A stretch of 64,000 nucleotides of DNA from Glaciihabitans sp. INWT7 (GTDB taxonomy: Bacteria > Actinomycetota > Actinomycetes > Actinomycetales > Microbacteriaceae). The notes beneath the pieces are model-generated. The model was not told the origin of the DNA, did not search any database, and worked only from the letters and a program-made list of their open reading frames with translations. Location: NCBI RefSeq assembly GCF_014217685.1, contig NZ_CP043653.1, forward strand, positions 412,419 through 476,418. Direction: 5' to 3'. A program made the translations under genes and the position numbers. Shown here piece after piece: positions 43,992-53,188 of this stretch (its first letter is position 1; each line of letters opens with the position of its first letter).

Positions 43992-45962
43992 TCACTTCAT
44001 CCGGTCGCTGATGATCTGCATGACCGATGTGTCGGCGAGCGTTGTCGTATCGCCGATGTCCCGACCCTCCGCGACATCCTGCAGCAGCCGTCGCATGATC
44101 TTGCCTGAGCGTGTCTTCGGCAGTTCCGCGACGATGAAGATCTCGCGCGGGCGGGCGATCGCTCCGATCTGCTCGGCGACGTGGCCGCGGAGCAGCGCAC
44201 TGGCGTCGTCCGCTCTGTAGGCCTCGGCGTGTTCGCCGCGCAAGATCACGAAGGCGACGACGGCCTGGCCGGTCGTCTCATCCGCGGCTCCGACGACCGC
44301 CGACTCCGCGACGATCGGATGCGACACGAGTGCCGACTCGATCTCCGCGGTCGAGAGCCGGTGGCCTGAGACGTTCATCACGTCGTCGACGCGTCCGAGC
44401 AGCCAGATGTCGCCGTCTTCGTCGAGACGCGCTCCGTCGCCGGCGAAATACAGCGGGCCACCCGGTGCATCCGCGAACTTCGACCAGTAGGTCTCGACGA
44501 AGCGATCCGGGTCACCCCAGATCCCGCGCAGCATCGAGGGCCACGGCTCGGTCACGACGAGAAGGCCGCCACCTCCGGCCGGCACCGGATGGCCCGCCTC
44601 GTCGAGCACATCGATCGAGATCCCCGGCAGCGCTACCTGCGCCGAACCCGGCTTCAGAATCGTGACGCCGGGCAGCGCGGAAACCATGATCGCGCCGGTC
44701 TCTGTCTGCCACCAGGTGTCGACGATCGGAGTCGTGCCTCCACCGATGACATCGCGGTACCAGACCCAGGCCTCCGGGTTGATCGGCTCTCCCACGCTGC
44801 CGAGCACGCGCAGCGAGCTGAGGTCGAAATCATCCGGAACCTGCCGTCCGAGCTTCATGAACGAGCGGATGGCGGTGGGTGCCGTGTAGAAGATGGTCAC
44901 CCCGTATTTCTGGATGATCTCCCACCACCGCCCGCCGTGTGGCGCATCCGGGGTGCCCTCGTAGAGCACCTGGGTCGCACCGTTGGCGAGCGGTCCGTAG
45001 ACGACGTAGCTGTGGCCGGTGATCCATCCCACGTCGGCGGTGCACCAGTAGACATCGGTCGCCGGGTTGAGGTCGAACACGTTCTTGTGGGTGAACGCCG
45101 CCTGCGTGAGATAGCCGCCACTCGTGTGCAGGATGCCCTTCGGCTTGCCCGTCGTGCCGGAGGTGTAGAGGATGAACAGCGGCGTCTCGGCGGGAAAACC
45201 CTCGGCCTCGTGTTCGGTCTCCGCCGCGGCCATCGCCTCGTGCCACCAGAGGTCGCGACCCTCGAACCAGTCGATCTCGTTCTCACCGCGCTTGACCACG
45301 AGCACGTTCTCGACAGTGTGGTCGCCCTCCTTGGCGAGGGCGGCATCCACCGCGGGTTTCAGGGCGCTGACCTTGCCCTTGCGCCATCCGCCGTCCGCGG
45401 TGATCACGAGCTTTGCACTCGCGTCATCGACGCGCGAGCGGATGCTGTCGGCACTGAAGCCTCCGAAGATCACCGAGTGCACCGCTCCGATGCGGGCCAC
45501 GGCGAGCATCGCGATCACGGCCTCCGGGATCATCGGAAGGTAGACCGCGACACGGTCGCCTTTCTCGATGCCGAGGGAGGTGAGCAGGTTTGCCGCGCGC
45601 TTGACCTCCGCGGTGAGTTCGGCGTAGCTGAGGTCGCGGCTGTCGCCGGGTTCTCCCTCCCAGTGGAGGGCGATCCGGTCGCCGTTGCCGGCCAGCACAT
45701 GCCGATCGAGGCAGTTGAACGCGACGTTCAACTCACCGTCTTCGAACCAGGTGGCGAAGGGGGCGTTCGACCAGTCGAGATCCTTGGTGAAGTCCTTGTT
45801 CCAGTGGAGCAACTCGCGGGACTGGGCGGCCCAGAAGGCGAGACGGTCGGCGAAGGCATCGTCGTACAGGGCTGCCGTTGCGACCGCGTCGGCTCGGAAT
45901 TCCGGGCTCGGCGGGAAGCGTCGCTCTTCGTGCTGCAAGCTGTCAATGGAAGTGTTGGACAT
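43992..45962 (-). CDS. acs: Acetyl-CoA synthetase
   Basis: The 656-residue AMP-forming ligase has the P-loop-like motif YTSGTTGKPKGILHT, the acyl-site WWQTETG, the hinge GRVDDVMNVSGHRLSTAEIE and the C-terminal catalytic lysine in RSGKIMRRLL, which is the usual acetylation-regulated residue. It activates acetate, complementing pta-ackA. A -10 (TAGTAT, 46017-46022 on the minus strand) lies upstream. The gene's position before the tad locus matches the acs-tad order of other actinobacteria. Confidence 0.96.
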   Translation of the reverse strand: MSNTSIDSLQHEERRFPPSPEFRADAVATAALYDDAFADRLAFWAAQSRELLHWNKDFTKDLDWSNAPFATWFEDGELNVAFNCLDRHVLAGNGDRIALHWEGEPGDSRDLSYAELTAEVKRAANLLTSLGIEKGDRVAVYLPMIPEAVIAMLAVARIGAVHSVIFGGFSADSIRSRVDDASAKLVITADGGWRKGKVSALKPAVDAALAKEGDHTVENVLVVKRGENEIDWFEGRDLWWHEAMAAAETEHEAEGFPAETPLFILYTSGTTGKPKGILHTSGGYLTQAAFTHKNVFDLNPATDVYWCTADVGWITGHSYVVYGPLANGATQVLYEGTPDAPHGGRWWEIIQKYGVTIFYTAPTAIRSFMKLGRQVPDDFDLSSLRVLGSVGEPINPEAWVWYRDVIGGGTTPIVDTWWQTETGAIMVSALPGVTILKPGSAQVALPGISIDVLDEAGHPVPAGGGGLLVVTEPWPSMLRGIWGDPDRFVETYWSKFADAPGGPLYFAGDGARLDEDGDIWLLGRVDDVMNVSGHRLSTAEIESALVSHPIVAESAVVGAADETTGQAVVAFVILRGEHAEAYRADDASALLRGHVAEQIGAIARPREIFIVAELPKTRSGKIMRRLLQDVAEGRDIGDTTTLADTSVMQIISDRMK

Positions 45963-46090
45963 CGGTATCCCTCGCGAAGGCGGCGGGCGTCGATGCCCGA
46001 GCAGAGTAGTGATCCGATACTAGGCCGCTAGCGGGTTGCGCTCCGTTGCGCCCATTCTGGGAGTGTCCCCTGATCGCGGGGGTTTGTCTC

Positions 46091-46118
46091 TTGCGCCGGT
46101 GTTCTGCCGGAGTACACT
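46091..46118 (+). promoter_or_regulatory. Promoter of the 6C RNA (TTGCGC-N16-TACACT)
   Basis: TTGCGC at 46091-46096 and TACACT at 46113-46118 with a 16-bp spacer place the transcription start at about 46125, just ahead of the two C-loop hairpins. Confidence 0.6.
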
Positions 46119-46124
46119 GGGGTC

Positions 46125-46226
46125 GTTGAATGCAAATTCGATAAGCAACGCGCAGTGATTCCCCCCAATCCAGCGTTGCTGTGGCGGCGCCGGTTCCCCC
46201 CAACAGGCGCCGCCCCTCTTTTTTAA
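46125..46226 (+). ncRNA. 6C RNA (actinobacterial small RNA)
   Basis: Two consecutive hairpins each present six C residues in the loop. Hairpin 1 is AGCAACGC/GCGTTGCT (46144-46180) with the loop TTCCCCCCAA. Hairpin 2 is GGCGGCGCC/GGCGCCGCC (46083-offset region 46183-46214) with the same loop core, followed by a run of six T residues that ends transcription. This is the defining structure of the 6C RNA motif of Actinobacteria, a trans-acting sRNA using its C-rich loops to pair with G-rich mRNAs. It lies between acs and the tad genes. Confidence 0.93.
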
Positions 46227-46314
46227 TCGCCGTTCCTCCTTTCCTCCCCCGCACTCTCGGGCGCGAGTTCTCCCCGGTGGGGGAGCGAGGGCACCGGAGG
46301 CGCGAGGCGCGCTC

Positions 46315-46320
46315 TACCGT
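46315..46320 (+). promoter_or_regulatory. -10 box (TACCGT) of the tadA-like gene, leaderless arrangement
   Basis: TACCGT is 6 bases before the ATG at 46327, and no Shine-Dalgarno sequence is seen between it and the start. Confidence 0.4.
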
Positions 46321-46326
46321 CGTGTC

Positions 46327-47382
46327 ATGCCGACCGCTGCTCCGTTCGATCCGTCCACCTCGCTCGCCTCGGGCAAGGAGCGTTTCGTCGCACGCCGAGC
46401 GGGGGCGCAGCCCGCACCGGCAGTGCGACGGCGCACTCTCGCCGGATTCGAACTCGACGGGTTCGGACCGCTTTCTGACTTCGTCGCCGAGGCGGCGGTC
46501 ACGGATGTCTTCGTGAACGGGCCGGCGGAAGTCTGGGTCGACCGCGGGCACGGCGCCGTGCGGCAAGAGCCCCTCGGATGGGACGAAGGCCTGCTGCGCG
46601 ATCTCGCCGTGCGACTGATCGGGCTGGGCGGACGCCACATCGACGAAGCGACTCCTTGCGTCGATGTGCGCCTGCACGACGGCATCCGCATCCACGCGGT
46701 TCTTCCCCCGATCTCCCCGGCCGGCACACTCCTCTCTATTCGCCTTCCCCGAGTGGAGAGACTCGGGCTCACCGACCTCGACGCGGCCGGCTTCTTCTCG
46801 CGGATCGACCTCGAGACTGTGTCGCAGTTGGTGGCCCGGCGCGAAAACGTGCTCATCACCGGAGCGGGCGGCAGCGGCAAGACCACCCTGCTCGCGGCGT
46901 TGCTCTCGAGTGCACACGCTGGTGATCGGATCATCGCCATCGAGGATGTCGGAGAGCTGCGGGTGACCCACCCGCATTTCGTCTCACTCGAGGCCCGCCA
47001 AGCGAATCTGGAGGGTGCCGGGCACCTCGGACTCGATCGCCTGGTGCGGGAGGCTCTGCGGATGCGCCCCGACCGCCTCGTGCTCGGCGAGTGTCGCGGC
47101 GCGGAGATCCGGGAGCTGCTCGCCGCGCTCAACACCGGTCACGACGGGGGAGCGGGCACCCTGCACGCCAACTCGCTCGACGATGTTCCCGCGCGCATCG
47201 AAGCGCTCGGTGCGCTCGCCGGCATGACCGCGACGGCGATCGCGAGGCAGACGGTGAGTGCGATCGGCACCGTGTTGCACCTCGAGCGCGATCGCGACAC
47301 CCGGCGACTGGCGCAGATCGGGCGATTCGCCCTCGATCGGCGAGATCGCCTCTGCATGGTGGAGTCTCGTGGTGAGGCGTGA
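46327..47382 (+). CDS. TadA/CpaF-family secretion ATPase
   Basis: The 351-residue protein has Walker A GAGGSGKTT at residues 179-187, Asp box IIAIEDVGEL and Walker B RPDRLVLGECRGAEI, followed by the HDGGAGTLHANS His box. It powers Flp/Tad-type pilus assembly at the membrane. It corresponds in position and content to mycobacterial Rv3659c. The gene overlaps the following T2SSF gene. Confidence 0.93.
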   Translation: MPTAAPFDPSTSLASGKERFVARRAGAQPAPAVRRRTLAGFELDGFGPLSDFVAEAAVTDVFVNGPAEVWVDRGHGAVRQEPLGWDEGLLRDLAVRLIGLGGRHIDEATPCVDVRLHDGIRIHAVLPPISPAGTLLSIRLPRVERLGLTDLDAAGFFSRIDLETVSQLVARRENVLITGAGGSGKTTLLAALLSSAHAGDRIIAIEDVGELRVTHPHFVSLEARQANLEGAGHLGLDRLVREALRMRPDRLVLGECRGAEIRELLAALNTGHDGGAGTLHANSLDDVPARIEALGALAGMTATAIARQTVSAIGTVLHLERDRDTRRLAQIGRFALDRRDRLCMVESRGEA

Positions 47383-48301
47383 CCGCCGGGTCGATCTAGA
47401 GCCGCTCGCCGCCGTCGTGCAGAGGCTCGGAGTGCTGCTTGCCGCGGGAGTCGCTCCCGCATCGGGCTGGGCGTATGTCGCGGAAGCCGCCCACGGCTCC
47501 GCCGCCGCCGGAGCCCGAGCAGTCGCCGATGTCGCGGCCCGCGGTGGATCGGTGACCGAGGCGATCGTCTCCGTCGCTTCGGCACGCCGCGCGGATCGGG
47601 CGGCCTGGCGCGGTCTCGCCGCCGCCTGGCTCGTCGCAACAGAGGCGGGCGCCCCGCTGGCCCCGACCCTTTCCGAACTGTCCGCAACGCTCCGTTCACT
47701 CGCCCAGAACCAGCGGGATGTCGAGACGGCGCTTGCCGGTCCGGTAGCGACGGCCCGGATGGTGATGGTGCTGCCGGCCGTGGGAATCCTGTTCGGCCTC
47801 GCCCTCGGGTTCGACTCGCTCCATGTGCTCGTCGCCACGCCGCCCGGGCTCGTCTGCCTCGCACTCGGAATACTGCTGATGGGACTGGCCCAGCTGTGGA
47901 ACCGGAAGCTTCTTCGCGGCGCCCGGCCGACCAACCTCACCCCGGGCCTCACGCTCGATCTCATGGCGATCGCGGTGTCGGGCGGCGCATCCCTGTCCCG
48001 AGCGCAGGGTGCGGTCGCCGGTGCCCGCGAGGCCTGCGGCATCGATCCCGACGACGGCGACGCGGCGATCGCGGAGGTGCTCGAACTCAGCCGACGGGCA
48101 GGCGTGCCGGCGGCGGCACTGTTGCGCGCGGAGGCTGTCGAGGCTCGCCGCTCCGCCCGGAGCGCCGGAGAGAGGGCGGCCGCGACGCTCGGGGTCACGC
48201 TCATGCTGCCGCTCGGCGTGTGCATCCTCCCTGCCTTCATGCTGCTCGGGGTGGCGCCACTGCTGATCGCCGTCCTCTCGTCCACAGTGACCGGATTGTG
48301 A
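47372..48301 (+). CDS. TadB/TadC-like type II secretion system F-domain protein
   Basis: The 309-residue protein starts at GTG 47372 (alternative GTG 47369), with GGTGGAG 7 bases before it and an 11-base overlap with the ATPase gene. It has a hydrophobic pair in the middle (MVMVLPAVGILFGLAL and LVCLALGILLMGLAQ) and one C-terminal pair (LGVTLMLPLGVCILPAFMLLG). The T2SSF signature LDLMAIAVSGGASLSRA lies between them. It appears to fuse regions that are separate TadB and TadC proteins in other bacteria. It is the inner-membrane platform for the ATPase. Confidence 0.85.
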   Translation: MRRDRRVDLEPLAAVVQRLGVLLAAGVAPASGWAYVAEAAHGSAAAGARAVADVAARGGSVTEAIVSVASARRADRAAWRGLAAAWLVATEAGAPLAPTLSELSATLRSLAQNQRDVETALAGPVATARMVMVLPAVGILFGLALGFDSLHVLVATPPGLVCLALGILLMGLAQLWNRKLLRGARPTNLTPGLTLDLMAIAVSGGASLSRAQGAVAGAREACGIDPDDGDAAIAEVLELSRRAGVPAAALLRAEAVEARRSARSAGERAAATLGVTLMLPLGVCILPAFMLLGVAPLLIAVLSSTVTGL

Positions 48302-48404
48302 CGCCGGTGCACCGATGGGCGAGCGCCGACTCGGAGCAATCGCTTCCGGTTGCACGCTGAGGGGGCACGGCAGCCCGCCGGGCGCCTGACGAAAGGAATG
48401 ATCG

Positions 48405-48584
48405 ATGGGGAAGAGATTGCGTTCGAGGCTCCGTGAAGAAGACGGGGCGGCGACCGCCGAATACGCCATTGCCACTCTCGCCGCTGTCGGATTCGCGGGG
48501 CTGCTCGTCGCCATCCTGCGCAGCGACGAGGTGCGGGGCATGCTCACCGAGCTCGTGCATCGTGCGCTCACGTTCGCCGGGTGA
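48405..48584 (+). CDS. DUF4244-family Flp pilin-like protein
   Basis: The 59-residue protein has AAGGA before the ATG. It has a short charged leader, then EDGAATAEYAIATLAAVGFAGLLVAIL, the type IV pilin-like processing/hydrophobic segment with the essential E and Y. This is the mycobacterial Rv3656c equivalent. It is likely the pilus subunit of the locus, processed by a prepilin peptidase that is not in the window. Confidence 0.88.
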   Translation: MGKRLRSRLREEDGAATAEYAIATLAAVGFAGLLVAILRSDEVRGMLTELVHRALTFAG

Positions 48585-48927
48585 CCGGCCGGGCTGGCTA
48601 GGCCACGACGAGCGGGGCAGTGTGACCGCAGAGTTCGCCACTGTCCTCCCGGCTGCGCTGCTGGTGCTGGCTGCGTGCCTGACCGGGCTGCAGCTCTCCA
48701 GCCAGCACCTGCGGCTGCAGCAGGTGGCGGCGATGGCTGCACGCGGTGTCGCTCGTGGCGAGCCGGTCGGTGCCGCGAGCGGTCTCGTGCCCGGCGCGAC
48801 CCTGCGGGTGGAGCACCGGGGAGAGCTGGCCTGCGTCACGGCATCCGCTCCCGGTTCGCGAGCCGTGGGGGTGATCGGTGCCGTCACTGTGAGCGCCGTG
48901 AGCTGCGCACTCGACGGGGGACGCTGA
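48562..48927 (+). CDS. TadE-like pseudopilin
   Basis: The 121-residue protein most likely starts at GTG 48562, overlapping the pilin gene by 23 bases and retaining the basic leader (RSRSPGDRPGWLGHDERG). A later GTG at 48622 would remove the leader. The segment GSVTAEFATVLPAALLVLAACLTGLQL is the TadE signature. It is equivalent to Rv3655c. Its stop overlaps the next start (TGATG). Confidence 0.82.
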   Translation: MRSRSPGDRPGWLGHDERGSVTAEFATVLPAALLVLAACLTGLQLSSQHLRLQQVAAMAARGVARGEPVGAASGLVPGATLRVEHRGELACVTASAPGSRAVGVIGAVTVSAVSCALDGGR

Positions 48928-49319
48928 TGCTGCGGGCGCCCGAGAGTGAGAGCGAGCGCGGGTCTGGATCGGTGCTCGCCGTCGCGATCGTGGCGGCGAT
49001 GCTGATGCTCTTCTCGCTACTACTTCCGGTCGTCAGCGTGTTGTCGGTGCAGCAGCGCGCGGCCGGGGCGGCGGATGCTGCGGCGCTCGCCGCAGCGGAT
49101 GTCGCGGTGGGCATCCGCTCGGGAAGCCCGTGTGAGGTGGCATCCACGGTCGCTCTCGCGAACTCGACCCGCCTGGACGGATGTGTCGTCGACGACGCCA
49201 CCGCGACCGTGCGTGTCACGGCCTCCGTGCTCGGTTTCGAGGTGTCCGCCCGAGCCACTGCGGGGCGTCCGCCCGGCGGGACGGCGCAGCGGGTCGGGCT
49301 GACTGGGGGTGGTGGATGA
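48927..49319 (+). CDS. Rv3654c-family TadE/TadG-like protein
   Basis: The 130-residue protein has an N-terminal charged leader and one membrane segment (SVLAVAIVAAMLMLFSLLLPVVSVL) followed by QQRAAGAADAAALAAADVA, typical of the TadG-like proteins of the helicase/secretion neighbourhood. It is the last gene of the tad operon. The DEAD/DEAH helicase often found next to it is not present here; topA follows instead. Confidence 0.85.
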   Translation: MLRAPESESERGSGSVLAVAIVAAMLMLFSLLLPVVSVLSVQQRAAGAADAAALAAADVAVGIRSGSPCEVASTVALANSTRLDGCVVDDATATVRVTASVLGFEVSARATAGRPPGGTAQRVGLTGGGG

Positions 49320-49411
49320 AGCGGCCGTCAGGTTTCTGTGTGTATGGTGTGCGTGTCGGGACCACCACCGATATCTCCGATGCCCGGTGAAGAGCATCAG
49401 CGGGGCCGCCC

Positions 49412-49417
49412 TAGGCT
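49412..49417 (+). promoter_or_regulatory. -10 box (TAGGCT) of topA
   Basis: TAGGCT lies 66 bases before the GTG start of topA. Unlike the leaderless genes, topA has a leader with GAGGAG 7 bases from the start. Confidence 0.45.
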
Positions 49418-49483
49418 GGGCGAGGTTTCGTTTCACCCGGAGACCCACAGAGGCGGCGGCAGTCGCAGTAGTCGAGGAGTCAA

Positions 49484-52378
49484 GTGCCTGGCACGAAGAA
49501 GCTGGTCATAGTCGAGTCGCCCGCAAAGGCGAAGACGATTGCCCAGTACCTGGGCGACGGATACGAGGTGCTGGCCTCGGTCGGTCACATCCGCGACCTG
49601 ATCGAGCCGAAAAACCTGCCGCCGGAGCTCAAAAAGGGGTCTCTCGGCAAGTTCTCCATCGATGTCGAAAACGGCTTCCAGCCCTATTACGTCGTGTCGG
49701 ACCAGAAGAAGAAGACGGTCGCCGAACTGAAGCGCGCGCTCAAGGGCGCCGACGAGCTCTACCTCGCAACTGATGAGGACCGCGAGGGTGAGGCCATCGC
49801 GTGGCACCTGCTCGACGAGCTCAAGCCCAAGGTGCCGGTCAAGCGCATGGTGTTCCACGAGATCACCAAAGAAGCGATCGAACGTGCCCGCGACAACACC
49901 CGTGACATCGACACCGCTCTCGTCGACGCGCAGGAGACCCGGCGCATCCTCGATCGTCTCTACGGCTACGAGATCTCGCCGGTGCTGTGGCGCAAAGTCG
50001 GCCCCGGGCTCTCCGCCGGTCGCGTGCAGTCCGCCGCCACCCGACTCGTCGTCGACCGGGAGCGCGAACGCCTCGCCTTCGTCGCGGCCGGCTACTGGGA
50101 TCTCTCGGCGCTGCTCGCGGCATCCGATTCCTCCAGCCCGTTCGAATCCCGTCTCGCCCGCCTCGACGGGGTTCGCGTGGCCACCGGCCGCGACTTCGAC
50201 GACAAGGGTCAGCTAAAAGCATCCACGAACGGCAAGGCGGATGCCGTGGCGCTCGATGAGCAGGCGGCCACCTCCCTCGCCGAAGCGTTGCGCGACCCCG
50301 CTGTGCCGGTGATCGTCTCGTCGGTCGACTCCAAGCCCTACACTCGGCGCCCGGCGGCGCCATTCAGCACCTCCACGCTGCAGCAGGAGGCCGCGCGCAA
50401 GCTGCGTTTCTCCGCTCGCCAGACGATGAGTGTTGCGCAGGGGCTGTACGAAAACGGGTACATCACCTACATGCGTACCGACTCGCTCAACCTGTCGCAG
50501 CAGGCGATGTCTGCCGCCCGCAGCCAGGCGGCATCCCTCTACGGCGCGGAGAGCGTCTCCGAGAAGCCGCGGACCTACGCCAGCAAGAGCAAGAACGCCC
50601 AGGAAGCGCACGAGGCAATCCGGCCGGCCGGGGACACCTTCCGCACTCCGTCCCAGCTCGAGGGAACCCTGCGGGGCAACGACTGGAAGCTGTACGACCT
50701 CATCTGGAAGCGCACAGTCGCGTCGCAGATGGCCGACGCCAAGGGCATGACCGCGTCCGTCGTCATCACCGCCGGTCCCGTGCAGGGCACGACGATGGCC
50801 GAGTTCGCGGCGAGTGGCACGGTCATCACCTTCCGCGGATTCCTTCAGGCCTACGAGGAGAGCCGGGACGAGGAGCGCAACGACGCCGCCGAGCCCGCCG
50901 AGGCGAAACTGCCTCCGCTCACGGTCGGCCAGAAACTGACCGTCGCGGATGTCGAGGCCAAGGGCCACGAGACCAGCGCGCCGCCCCGTTACACCGAGGC
51001 GAGCCTCGTGAAGACTCTCGAAGAGTTGGGGATCGGGCGCCCGTCCACTTATGCGTCGATCATCTCGACCATCATCGACCGCGGGTACGTCACCCCGCGC
51101 GGCACCGCCCTGGTGCCGAACTGGATCGCCTTCTCGGTCGTACGGCTGCTCGAGGAGTTCTTCTCCGACCTGGTGGAGTACCACTTCACCGCGGGCATGG
51201 AGGATGACCTCGACCGCATCGCCGACGGCAAGGAAGACCGGGTCGACTGGCTCAACAGTTTCTATTTCGGCAGCGAGAAGCACCGCGGCTTGCGCAGCGT
51301 CATCGACAACCTCGGTGAGATCGATGCGAAGAGCATCAACTCGATCAAGCTCGACGACGAGGTCACGCTGCGCATCGGCAAGTACGGTCCCTACCTCGAA
51401 GTCGTGGATGAGGATGCCGCCCCCGAGGCGACACCGCGCCGCGTGAACATCCCGCCGGAGCTCGCCCCGGACGAGCTCACCATTGTGAAGGCCCATGAGC
51501 TGATCGATGCGCCGGTCGTGGTGGATCGGGTGATCGGGGTCAACCCCGAGAACGGCAAGAACGTCGTCGCGAAGGACGGTCGTTTCGGTCCGTACATCAC
51601 CGAGGTGGATCCCGAACCCGCCGCTGAGGCAGTCGAGACTCCGGCAGCCGAGCCGGTTGTCGATCCCGCCACCGGCGAGATCATCGAGCCGAAGAAGAAG
51701 CGGGCCGCGCCGAAGAAGGCAGCGGCGGTGAAGCCGCGCACCGCATCCATCTTCAAGTCCATGGATCTCGCGACCGTCGATATCGACACGGCGCTTCGCC
51801 TGCTCTCCCTGCCCCGCATCGTCGGCCAGGACCCCGAGAGCGGCGAGGAGATCACCGCCCAGAACGGCAAGTTCGGTCCGTACCTCAAGAAGGGCGCCGA
51901 TACCAGGTCGCTCACCGAAGAGGACCAGATCTTCGAGATCGACCTCGCCGGGGCGATCGAGTTGTACGCCCAGCCGAAGTACGGCGCGCGCCGGGCATCC
52001 AGTGCGCTCAAGGAGTTCGATGCCGACCCCGAGAGCGGAAAGCCGATCCGTATCAAAGACGGGCGTTTCGGCGCCTACGTCACCGACGGCGTCACCAATG
52101 TGACGATTCCGCGCGGTGAGACGATCGAGGAGATCGACTTCGAACGCGCCGTGCAGATGCTCGCCGACAAGCGCGCGAAGGGCCCGACGGTCAAGAAGAC
52201 CGCGGCCAAGAAGCCGGCGGCCAAGAAGCCGGCAGTCAAGAAGCCCGTCGCCAAGAAGCCCACCGTGAAGAAGGCCGTCGCGAAAAGCGCTGTCGCTGCG
52301 AAGCCGGCCGTGAAGAAGCCGGTAGCGAAGAGGCCGGTCGCGGCGAAACCGCCCGTGACCACAGAGTCCGCGCAGTAG
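49484..52378 (+). CDS. topA: DNA topoisomerase I
   Basis: The 964-residue type IA topoisomerase starts at GTG. The Toprim domain begins VIVESPAKAKTIAQYLGDGY with the DxD-type metal site in ATDEDREGEAIAWHL, and the catalytic tyrosine is Y329 in GYITYMRTDSLNLS. The C-terminal repeats (GKYGPYLEVV, DGRFGPYITEV, NGKFGPYLKKG, DGRFGAYVTDG) are TOPRIM_C domains. The last 60 residues are a Lys/Ala/Pro-rich tail typical of actinobacterial TopA, used for DNA clamping and processivity. It relaxes negative supercoils. Confidence 0.97.
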   Translation: MPGTKKLVIVESPAKAKTIAQYLGDGYEVLASVGHIRDLIEPKNLPPELKKGSLGKFSIDVENGFQPYYVVSDQKKKTVAELKRALKGADELYLATDEDREGEAIAWHLLDELKPKVPVKRMVFHEITKEAIERARDNTRDIDTALVDAQETRRILDRLYGYEISPVLWRKVGPGLSAGRVQSAATRLVVDRERERLAFVAAGYWDLSALLAASDSSSPFESRLARLDGVRVATGRDFDDKGQLKASTNGKADAVALDEQAATSLAEALRDPAVPVIVSSVDSKPYTRRPAAPFSTSTLQQEAARKLRFSARQTMSVAQGLYENGYITYMRTDSLNLSQQAMSAARSQAASLYGAESVSEKPRTYASKSKNAQEAHEAIRPAGDTFRTPSQLEGTLRGNDWKLYDLIWKRTVASQMADAKGMTASVVITAGPVQGTTMAEFAASGTVITFRGFLQAYEESRDEERNDAAEPAEAKLPPLTVGQKLTVADVEAKGHETSAPPRYTEASLVKTLEELGIGRPSTYASIISTIIDRGYVTPRGTALVPNWIAFSVVRLLEEFFSDLVEYHFTAGMEDDLDRIADGKEDRVDWLNSFYFGSEKHRGLRSVIDNLGEIDAKSINSIKLDDEVTLRIGKYGPYLEVVDEDAAPEATPRRVNIPPELAPDELTIVKAHELIDAPVVVDRVIGVNPENGKNVVAKDGRFGPYITEVDPEPAAEAVETPAAEPVVDPATGEIIEPKKKRAAPKKAAAVKPRTASIFKSMDLATVDIDTALRLLSLPRIVGQDPESGEEITAQNGKFGPYLKKGADTRSLTEEDQIFEIDLAGAIELYAQPKYGARRASSALKEFDADPESGKPIRIKDGRFGAYVTDGVTNVTIPRGETIEEIDFERAVQMLADKRAKGPTVKKTAAKKPAAKKPAVKKPVAKKPTVKKAVAKSAVAAKPAVKKPVAKRPVAAKPPVTTESAQ

Positions 52379-52386
52379 GCGCGCGG

Positions 52387-53019
52387 GTGGATCGCGGCGG
52401 GAACGGCCTGTTCATCACCTTCGAGGGAGGGGACGGATCGGGCAAATCGACTCAGGCGAGCCTGCTCGCGGACTGGCTCATCGCAGCCGGTCATACGGTC
52501 GAGCGTTCCCGCGAACCGGGTGGCACGGAGCTCGGGCTCGAGCTGCGGGAGATCGTGCTCCATCGGCGAGGGCATATCGCCCCGCGCGCCGAGGCCCTGA
52601 TCTATGCGGCAGATCGCGCCCACAACATCGCCACAAAGGTGCGCCCGGCCGTGGAGCGTGGCGAGATCGTGATCCAGGACCGCTACCTCGACTCCTCCGT
52701 GGCCTACCAGGGTGCCGGGCGCGTGCTCGATCCAACGGAGGTGCGGGATATCTCCCTCTGGGCGACCGAAGATTTCATGCCGAACCTGACGATTCTGCTC
52801 GATCTCGATGAGACGATCGGCCGGGAGCGACTAGATCAGGCACGCACTGCGTACGACCGCCTCGAGGCCGAGCATGGCGAGTTCCACGCGCGGGTGCGCG
52901 CCGGATTCCTCGCACTCGCGGCTGCCGATCCCGAGCGCTTCCTCGTGCTGCCGGCAACCGACTCGATCGAGTCGATCGCCGCCGCCATTCGCGATCGGGT
53001 CGCCGCACTTCTCGGCTGA
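52387..53019 (+). CDS. tmk: Thymidylate kinase
   Basis: The 210-residue enzyme starts at GTG, 8 bp after topA. The P-loop is GGDGSGKST at residues 14-22, the DRY motif is in QDRYLDSSVAYQG and the lid segment follows ERLDQARTAYDRLE. It converts dTMP to dTDP. The usual partner holB comes only after an inserted electron-transfer module. Confidence 0.96.
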   Translation: MDRGGNGLFITFEGGDGSGKSTQASLLADWLIAAGHTVERSREPGGTELGLELREIVLHRRGHIAPRAEALIYAADRAHNIATKVRPAVERGEIVIQDRYLDSSVAYQGAGRVLDPTEVRDISLWATEDFMPNLTILLDLDETIGRERLDQARTAYDRLEAEHGEFHARVRAGFLALAAADPERFLVLPATDSIESIAAAIRDRVAALLG

Positions 53020-53030
53020 GAGACCCAGCA

Positions 53031-53111
53031 GTTCGCAATCGGGGCCGTTCGCAACCGCGGCCGTTCGCAGCAGTTCGCAACCGCAGCAGTTCGCAGCAGG
53101 GGCCGTTCGCA
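53031..53111. repeat. Array of six GTTCGCA elements
   Basis: GTTCGCA occurs at 53031, 53047, 53063, 53073, 53089 and 53105, with spacings of 16, 16, 10, 16 and 16 bp. It fills the spacer after tmk and before the first anchored small protein. The symmetric spacing could indicate protein binding or repeat expansion; the function is unknown. Confidence 0.9.
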
Positions 53112-53188
53112 AGTTGCTCTCGGCGATTCTTAGCGATTCCTTAACGGGCATGCTGCGAGCCTTGGCGTACCGAGAGGGAGGGCGCCGG

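Larger units (their letters stand above)
45963..46326. other. acs-tad intergenic region
   Basis: This 364-bp divergent spacer contains the acs promoter, the 6C RNA transcription unit with its own promoter and terminator, and the -10 box of the tadA-like gene. No other gene was seen. Confidence 0.7.
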
